31,460 nt of DNA from SHZI01 sp964391025 (lineage in GTDB: Bacteria; Pseudomonadota; Gammaproteobacteria; Steroidobacterales; GCA-2729495), in NCBI GenBank assembly GCA_964391025.1, contig CAYMKJ010000022.1:1-31460 (forward strand), written 5' to 3'. Under the pieces are notes generated by a model. The model made no database searches, was not told where the DNA came from, and saw only the letters and a program-made list of their open reading frames with translations. Position 1 is the first letter of the stretch; the number at the start of each line of letters is the position of its first letter. Positions 26,766 through 31,460 of the stretch are shown here, piece by piece. A program made the translations under genes and the position numbers.

Positions 26766-28310
26766 TTGAGACGCGCGCTCATCAGCGTGTCCGACAAGGC
26801 CGGTGTGGTCGAGTTGGCCGGCCGGCTTCGTGAACTCAAGTTCGACCTCGTTTCCACCGGCGGCACTGCCGCAGCGCTGCGCAAAGCGGGTCTGCCGGTA
26901 ACCGATGTCTCTGAAATCACTGGCTTTCCCGAGATAATGGACGGCCGGGTCAAAACCCTCCATCCCGCCATTCACGGGGGCCTGCTGGGCCGCCCTGATG
27001 TGGATGCCAGCCTGATGCGCGAGCATGGCATCGCGCCCATCGACCTGCTGGTCGTCAATCTCTATCCGTTCGAGGCCACCGTGAGCCGCCCGGGATGCAC
27101 GCGCGAGGACGCCATCGAGAACATCGATGTCGGCGGGCCTGCGATGTTGCGAGCCGCGGCGAAGAACCACGCCTTCGTCACCGTGGTGGTAGATCCGGCT
27201 GACTACGAGCGCGTGCTCGCGGAACTCGGTGCGATCGGCAGGGTGGCCCCCGACACGCGCCGCTACCTGGCCCGCAAGGCGTTCGCGCACACGGCCACCT
27301 ACGATGCCGCCGTGTTCAGCTGGTTGCGCCAGGCTGACGGCGACACCGACCTGCCGGTGCGCTACCCACTGGGACTGACGTTGCGGGAGACGCTTCGCTA
27401 CGGCGAGAACCCCCACCAGCGCGCGGGTCTGTACACGCTCCCGGGCGGTGCTCCCGATACCGTGGTCGGTGCGCAGCTGCGCCAGGGGAAAGAGCTGTCC
27501 TTCAACAATCTCGCGGATGCCGATGCGGCTCTGGAGTGCGTGCGCGCGCTGGTAGCACCGGCCTGCGTAATCGTGAAGCACGCGAACCCGTGCGGCGTTG
27601 GGCTGGCCACCTCGACGGCCGCTGCCTATGAGAAGGCGTATGCCACGGATCCCACGTCCGCCTTCGGCGGCATCATCGCGTTCAACGCCAGCGTGGACGG
27701 CGCGCTGGCAACCACGATCATTGAACGGCAGTTCGTCGAAGTCATGGTCGCCACTGCCTACACGACTGAGGCGCTGACCGCGCTGGCCCGCAAACCGAAC
27801 ATTCGCGTGCTTGAAACCGGGCCACTGCGCCCGGCACTGCCGCCGGGACTCCGGGTTGAGCAACTCGAAGGCGGCATGCTGGTGCAGGACGCCGACGTGG
27901 CACCCCTCCCCGAGGGTGGGCTGCGCGTCGTCACTCAGCGCCAGCCGACCGCGGCCGAGCGCGCTGACGCGGAACTGGCCTGGAAACTGGTGCGCTCCGT
28001 GAAGTCCAACGCCATCCTGTTCGTGCGGGACGGCGCCACGGTTGGCATCGGCGCCGGCCAGATGAGCCGGGTGATGAGCGTGCGCATCGCGGCCTGGAAG
28101 GCCGGGGAAGCGGGCCTCAAGACCGCTGGTGCCACCCTGGCCTCCGACGCCTTCTTTCCCTTTCGCGACGGCGTGGACCTGGCCGCAAGCTTTGGCATCC
28201 GGAGCATCATTCAGCCGGGCGGCTCCATGCGGGATGCAGAGGTGATCGCGGCCGCGGACGAGCACGGCATGGCCATGCTGTTCACAGGCATGCGGCACTT
28301 CAGGCACTAG
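26766..28310 (+). CDS. purH: Bifunctional AICAR formyltransferase / IMP cyclohydrolase
   Basis: PurH performs the last two steps of IMP synthesis: formylation of AICAR by 10-formyl-tetrahydrofolate, then ring closure. The 514-residue protein begins at a TTG (LRRALISVSDKAG). No other in-frame start exists after the fis stop, which lies in the same frame. The N-terminal MGS-like cyclohydrolase domain has DLVSTGGTAAALRKAG and GRVKTLHPAIHGGLL. The transformylase domain has LRYGENPHQRA, the catalytic Lys271-His272 in VKHANPCGVG, SAFGGIIAFN and IGAGQMSRV. A GGGG stretch just before the TTG may serve as the ribosome site. It is followed 2 bp later by purD. Confidence 0.97.
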   Translation: MRRALISVSDKAGVVELAGRLRELKFDLVSTGGTAAALRKAGLPVTDVSEITGFPEIMDGRVKTLHPAIHGGLLGRPDVDASLMREHGIAPIDLLVVNLYPFEATVSRPGCTREDAIENIDVGGPAMLRAAAKNHAFVTVVVDPADYERVLAELGAIGRVAPDTRRYLARKAFAHTATYDAAVFSWLRQADGDTDLPVRYPLGLTLRETLRYGENPHQRAGLYTLPGGAPDTVVGAQLRQGKELSFNNLADADAALECVRALVAPACVIVKHANPCGVGLATSTAAAYEKAYATDPTSAFGGIIAFNASVDGALATTIIERQFVEVMVATAYTTEALTALARKPNIRVLETGPLRPALPPGLRVEQLEGGMLVQDADVAPLPEGGLRVVTQRQPTAAERADAELAWKLVRSVKSNAILFVRDGATVGIGAGQMSRVMSVRIAAWKAGEAGLKTAGATLASDAFFPFRDGVDLAASFGIRSIIQPGGSMRDAEVIAAADEHGMAMLFTGMRHFRH

Positions 28311-28312
28311 CC

Positions 28313-29602
28313 GTGAAAATCCTCGTCGTCGGCGGTGGTGGCCGCGAACACGTACTGGCCTGGAAGCTGGCCCAGTCGAAAAATGTCGAGGAAGTCATCG
28401 TCGCGCCCGGCAACGCGGGCACAGCGCTGGAGCCGAAGGTGCGCAACGCCCTGGTGGCCGCCGAGGACATCGACGCGCTGCTGAAACTGGCCAAAGAAGA
28501 ACACGTCGGGCTGACGGTGGTTGGCCCCGAGGCACCGCTCGCTGCCGGCATCGTGGACCGCTTCTGGAACTCCGGCCTGCGCTGCTTTGGTCCCCGCAAG
28601 CAGGCAGCACGCCTGGAGAGTTCCAAGACCTTCGCCAAGGAATTCATGGCCCGGCACCGGATCCCGACGGCGCACTACGCGTCCTTCACCGATCTTGAGG
28701 AGGCCCAGGCCTACCTGGAGGAAGTCGGCGCGCCGATAGTCGTGAAAGCGGACGGCCTCGCCGCGGGTAAGGGCGTCGTGGTGGCGCAGACGCTTAAAGA
28801 GGCCCAGGCCGCAGTGACTGACATGCTTGGCGAACGCCGCTTCGGCGACGCCGGTGCGCGCGTCGTGATCGAAGAGGTTCTTACTGGTGAAGAAGCCAGT
28901 TTCATCGCCATGGTCGGCGTGGATGGCGCGATCCTGCCGCTCGCCACGTCCCAGGACCACAAGGCCCGGGACGATGGCGACCAGGGTCCGAATACCGGCG
29001 GCATGGGGGCCTATTCACCCGCGCCGGTGGTCACCGATGCCATCGCCCAGCGGGTGATAAACGAGGTACTGCGGCCTGTGATCGAGGGATTGCGGGAAGA
29101 GGGCGTGCGCTACACCGGCTTCCTCTACGCCGGCCTGATGATCGGTGCCGACGGAACACCGAAGGTCCTCGAGTTCAACTGCCGCTTCGGTGATCCGGAA
29201 ACCCAGCCCATACTTTTCCGCCTCAAGTCCGACCTGCTGCACCTGATCGACGCAGCGCTCGACGGCAAGCTCGGCAAAACGAAAGCCGAGTGGGACCCGC
29301 GCCCCGCGGTCGGTGTGGTGATGGCCGCCGGCGGTTACCCGGGAGACTACCGGAAGGGCGACGAGATCACCGGTTTGCCCACAACAGCGTCAGCGGCGAG
29401 CAAGGTCTTCCACGCCGGCACCGGGCGGGACGCGAGCGAGAAGATGGTGACGCGTGGTGGGAGGGTTCTGTGTGTTGTCGGCACCGGGGACACGGTGAAG
29501 GCAGCACAAGCGGAAGCCTACCGGGTGGTTGAGCAGATCAAGTTCGAAGGCGCGCTCTACCGGCGCGATATCGGCTACCGCGCCATCGCCCGCGGCCTGT
29601 AG
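28313..29602 (+). CDS. purD: Phosphoribosylamine-glycine ligase (GAR synthetase)
   Basis: PurD joins phosphoribosylamine and glycine with ATP, the second step of purine synthesis. The 429-residue ATP-grasp enzyme starts at GTG (MKILVVGGGGREHVLAWKL) two bases after purH. It shows VVGPEAPLAAGIVDRF, SSKTFAKEFM, the ATP-loop PIVVKADGLAAGKGVVVA, EEVLTGEEAS, GPNTGGMGAYSPAP and EFNCRFGDPETQ. The stop codon TAG is part of the GTAG head of a REP unit, so the 3' end of this gene lies against a mobile repeat. Confidence 0.98.
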   Translation: MKILVVGGGGREHVLAWKLAQSKNVEEVIVAPGNAGTALEPKVRNALVAAEDIDALLKLAKEEHVGLTVVGPEAPLAAGIVDRFWNSGLRCFGPRKQAARLESSKTFAKEFMARHRIPTAHYASFTDLEEAQAYLEEVGAPIVVKADGLAAGKGVVVAQTLKEAQAAVTDMLGERRFGDAGARVVIEEVLTGEEASFIAMVGVDGAILPLATSQDHKARDDGDQGPNTGGMGAYSPAPVVTDAIAQRVINEVLRPVIEGLREEGVRYTGFLYAGLMIGADGTPKVLEFNCRFGDPETQPILFRLKSDLLHLIDAALDGKLGKTKAEWDPRPAVGVVMAAGGYPGDYRKGDEITGLPTTASAASKVFHAGTGRDASEKMVTRGGRVLCVVGTGDTVKAAQAEAYRVVEQIKFEGALYRRDIGYRAIARGL

Positions 29603-29622
29603 GAGCGCCGACCGGCGCGACC
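29599..29622 (+). repeat. Single GTAG-type REP unit overlapping the purD stop codon
   Basis: GTAGGAGC, then stem GCGCCG-ACC-GGCGC and a GACC tail. The stem differs from the other copies but keeps pairing. Its GTAG supplies the purD stop. The remaining 200 bp to the cassette-like boundary at 29828 hold no gene I can support. Confidence 0.75.
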
Positions 29623-29828
29623 ACGACCCCACCTCCACCTTGCACCTCCCCCGGTCGCGGACTGAGAATCGGCTCGTCCAGCTGGAAGAGCCGCTTAACT
29701 TCGTGCCGGCACTGCCCGGCTAATCAACCCGGGGCGCGAGATGAATCATGGCGTTAAGGAACAGGTCGGCAGGTTATGCGGCTATTTTTGACGGGTTACG
29801 ACACGTCATTTCGTCGCCCTATGTTTAG

Positions 29829-31042
29829 TTGGGCAGCACATTGACCCAGCAACCGCAGAGGTAGAAGCCATGTCAATGAAAGACACGCAGTCCCATTTCG
29901 ATCAGGCGAAGGCGGAAGCGTTCGCCGGAAAGATGCTGACCGCGCTGAACAACGGCGCCCTCTGTTTGATGGTCTCGATGGGCCATCGCACCGGATTGTT
30001 CGACGTCATGAGCCAGTCGCCACCAGCACGCTCGGAAGAAATTGCAGATCGGGCGGGACTGAACGAGCGTTATGTCCGCGAGTGGCTCGGAGCGATGGTG
30101 ACCGGCGGCGTTGTTGACTTCGATCCGGCTACCAACTGTTGCACGTTGCCGTCGGAACATGCCGCGTTTCTGACACGGGCGGCCGCGGCCGACAACATGG
30201 CAGTGTTCGGGCAATACATCGCCGTGATGGGTTGTGTGGAGGACGACATCGTCGAGTGCTTCAAGGAGGGCGGCGGCGTGCCGTACGAGAAGTTCCCGCG
30301 CTTCCACGAGGTGATGGCCGAGGAAAGCGGGCAGTCGGTGCTGTCATCAATCGAGTCGCACATCCTGCCGCTCGCGCCGGGATTGACGGAGCGGCTCGCG
30401 AAAGGCATCCGCGTGCTCGACGTTGGCTGCGGCCGGGGCCGCATCCTCACGCGGCTCGCCGAATTGTATCCGCGAAGCCGCTTCGTCGGCATGGAACTCT
30501 CGCGCGAGGCGACCGCGTACGCACGCGACAAGGCGGCGAAGGAAGGCCTCACAAACGTCGAGTTCATCGCCGTCGATCTCAGCGCTTTCGACACCACTGC
30601 CGAGCCGGAGGTGTTCGACTTCGTGACAACTTTCGATGCGATACACGACCAGGCCAAGCCGCTCAACGTGCTCAAGGGCATTCATCGGACCTTGAAATCC
30701 GACGGCGTGTATCTCATGCAGGACATCAGCGGCACGAGCCACGTGCACAAGGACATCGAACACCCAATCGGAACCTTCCTCTACACCATCTCGTGCATGC
30801 ATTGCATGACCGTGTCGCTTGCGCAAGGCGGGGAAGGTCTGGGTGCCATGTGGGGCGAAGAAAGGACACGCGAGTATCTGCAGAAGGCGGGTTTTCGCTC
30901 GATCACGACGCACCGTCTTGCGCATGACATCCAGAACAACTGGTACGTGGTGACGAAGTGAGCAGAGAATGCCATGAGGGGCATGCCGCCCAACCAGCAG
31001 TTGCAGCTGAAGGCGCTGTCGCGCCGCCGCTGAACCGCGGCG
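29829..31042 (+). mobile_element. Candidate integron gene cassette carrying a methyltransferase gene
   Basis: The left boundary is a core site GTTGGGC (29828-29834, RYYYAAC/GTTRRRY class). The right boundary is the attC-like site whose R' core is the identical GTTGGGC (31042-31048). Integron integrases cut after the G of this core, which gives a 1,214-bp unit. The layout is typical of a cassette: a 35-nt leader, one ORF filling the unit in the forward orientation, and attC starting 26 nt after the stop. No integrase gene and no second attC are in the window; the sequence left of 29828 has no matching R'' core, so this would be the first or only cassette. Confidence 0.65.
29870..30961 (+). CDS. 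Winged-helix class I SAM-dependent methyltransferase
   Basis: This 363-residue protein has an N-terminal helical and winged-helix domain (about 25-115; HRTGLFDVMSQSPPARSEEIADRAGLNERYVREWLGAMV) and a C-terminal Rossmann methyltransferase domain. SAM motif I is VLDVGCGRGRILTRL from residue 182, followed by the acidic FVGMELS strand end, VEFIAVDLS and FDFVTTFDAIHDQ. It resembles Rv2258c-type methyltransferases; small-molecule O- or N-methylation is usual for the architecture, but the substrate is unknown. The ATG at 29870 has GAGG about 10 bases upstream. The gene fills a unit bounded by integron-type core sites, consistent with acquisition as a cassette. Confidence 0.9.
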   Translation: MSMKDTQSHFDQAKAEAFAGKMLTALNNGALCLMVSMGHRTGLFDVMSQSPPARSEEIADRAGLNERYVREWLGAMVTGGVVDFDPATNCCTLPSEHAAFLTRAAAADNMAVFGQYIAVMGCVEDDIVECFKEGGGVPYEKFPRFHEVMAEESGQSVLSSIESHILPLAPGLTERLAKGIRVLDVGCGRGRILTRLAELYPRSRFVGMELSREATAYARDKAAKEGLTNVEFIAVDLSAFDTTAEPEVFDFVTTFDAIHDQAKPLNVLKGIHRTLKSDGVYLMQDISGTSHVHKDIEHPIGTFLYTISCMHCMTVSLAQGGEGLGAMWGEERTREYLQKAGFRSITTHRLAHDIQNNWYVVTK

Positions 31043-31048
31043 TTGGGC
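30988..31048 (+). other. attC-like integron recombination site
   Basis: R'' GCCCAAC (30988-30994) and R' GTTGGGC (31042-31048) are exact complements in the correct order for a cassette read on the plus strand. Inside them, GCAGTT (30997-31002) pairs with AACCGC (31033-31038) with one mismatch, and CAGC (31004-31007) with GCTG (31029-31032). GGCGC (31012-31016) pairs with GCGCC (31021-31025) around a TGTC loop. Unpaired bases between these stems resemble the extrahelical bases and unpaired central spacer of attC. At 61 bp it is within the normal size range. Confidence 0.75.
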
Positions 31049-31088
31049 GCCCTGACCGTACCAGCGGTCGGACAACGCACACGGAAGC

Positions 31089-31118
31089 TTGATGCGTTCG
31101 TGATCTTCTGAGTACACT
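31089..31118 (+). promoter_or_regulatory. Candidate promoter for the AlbA_2-domain gene
   Basis: TTGATG (31089-31094) and TACACT (31113-31118) are 18 bp apart. The GTG start is only 7 bp beyond the -10, and there is no Shine-Dalgarno, so a leaderless transcript is predicted. A direct repeat of CTTCTGAGT overlaps the -10. Confidence 0.4.
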
Positions 31119-31125
31119 TCTGAGT

Positions 31126-31460
31126 GTGACGGACCTTGTAGAGCTCCTCAAGCGCCCCGAAGGCAAGACGCTGGAGTTCAAGCGCGACCTCAGCTCGCCC
31201 GACGGGGCGCTCAAGACGATTGTCGCCTTTGCCAACACCGCGGGCGGGACGTTGCTCGTCGGCGTGGAGGACAGGAGCCGGCACGTCCGTGGTGTGCCCC
31301 ACCCGCTCGATCTGGAGGAGCGCCTGGCCAACCTCATCAGCGACCGCATCAGCCCGCGGATCGTCCCGGAGATCGAGATCCTCCCTTGGCGCCGAACGCA
31401 GGTGCTGGCGCTGCAGGTCCATCCCAGCCCGAGCCGCCCGCACCACCTCACCCGGGAAGG
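31126..31460 (+). CDS. AlbA_2 (Schlafen-like) domain protein, 3' end beyond the window
   Basis: The open frame from GTG 31126 runs off the right edge (111 codons seen). It has the AlbA_2 signature: ELLKRPEGKTLEFKRDLSS, then a helix KTIVAFANTAGGTLLVGVED and a following RGVPHPLDLEERLANLISDRISP. Proteins with this domain are usually larger, often with a winged-helix or divergent AAA-4 ATPase part, and act as nucleic-acid-binding regulators or in defence-associated loci; which applies here is outside the view. An alternative GTG lies at 31124 out of frame. It follows the attC-like site by 77 bp in the same orientation, so it could itself be the next cassette gene. Confidence 0.75.
   Translation, partial: MTDLVELLKRPEGKTLEFKRDLSSPDGALKTIVAFANTAGGTLLVGVEDRSRHVRGVPHPLDLEERLANLISDRISPRIVPEIEILPWRRTQVLALQVHPSPSRPHHLTRE

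Noticed and set aside
26277..28307. A 676-codon open frame antisense to purH
   Set aside because: The plus strand is unmistakably PurH. The antisense protein has no recognisable domain and reflects high-GC codon bias.
29640..29723. A peptide-like stretch (RLVQLEEPLNFVPALPG) ending at a stop after purD
   Set aside because: It might be the decayed C-terminus of a lost gene, but it has no start of its own and no family I recognise.
29789..29808. TGACG-N10-CGTCA dyad before the cassette boundary
   Set aside because: Arms are only 5 bp and no well-placed promoter boxes accompany it. Too weak to call an operator.
31074..31098. Inverted repeat AACGCA/TGCGTT as a second recombination site
   Set aside because: It lacks GTTRRRY/RYYYAAC cores in the right order and nested stems; probably chance or a small operator.

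Overview
The window is about 31.5 kb of high-GC DNA, read as chromosome of a gammaproteobacterium. The right half carries housekeeping genes in a familiar gammaproteobacterial order: groES-groEL, divergent from cutA-dsbD-tlpA-like, then aroQ-accB-accC, prmA, a zinc-ribbon/DUF3426 gene, fis, purH and purD. Palindromic repeats of the GTAG-headed REP type also suggest a Xanthomonadales-like or related lineage. That placement is inference from gene order and repeat style, not a phylogenetic result.

Layout. 1-3.6 kb: the 3' part of an oligopeptidase B gene, a convergent POTRA/beta-barrel outer-membrane protein, and two small overlapping ORFs. 3.6-7.5 kb: a large membrane PAS-GGDEF-EAL protein and a divergent dienelactone hydrolase. 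7.5-15.2 kb: a tight minus-strand operon (CNB-patatin phospholipase, HlyD-type adaptor, FtsX-type permease, ABC ATPase fused to a GAF domain) beside a single-domain cyclic-nucleotide-binding (CNB) protein and a TPR/SLOG-like/class III cyclase fusion. 15.3-18.1 kb: a DUF3617 protein, a strong terminator, a REP pair, and groEL/groES with a heat-shock-type promoter and a CIRCE-like site. 18.07-18.15 kb: a near-perfect palindrome with 37-bp arms, abutting the groES promoter. 18.2-29.6 kb: the housekeeping run. 29.8-31.05 kb: a methyltransferase gene laid out like an integron cassette, with a GTTGGGC core site in front and a foldable attC-like site behind. The window ends inside an AlbA_2-domain gene.

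The most interesting region is 7.5-15.2 kb. One cyclase with unusual substrate-pocket residues lies beside three candidate cyclic-nucleotide receptors: a lone CNB domain, a CNB-patatin lipase, and an ABC-exporter ATPase whose GAF domain carries an NKFDE-like motif. I infer a cyclic-nucleotide circuit controlling membrane-lipid hydrolysis and export. It could be physiological, or it could be defence-like in the manner of Pycsar or CBASS. The second highlight is the solitary attC-like site and its methyltransferase cassette. The third is a REP pair that has become part of the dsbD reading frame.

I saw no tRNA, rRNA, CRISPR array or recognisable transposase or integrase gene. Coordinates and motif residues were read by eye. 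No database search or folding program was run.
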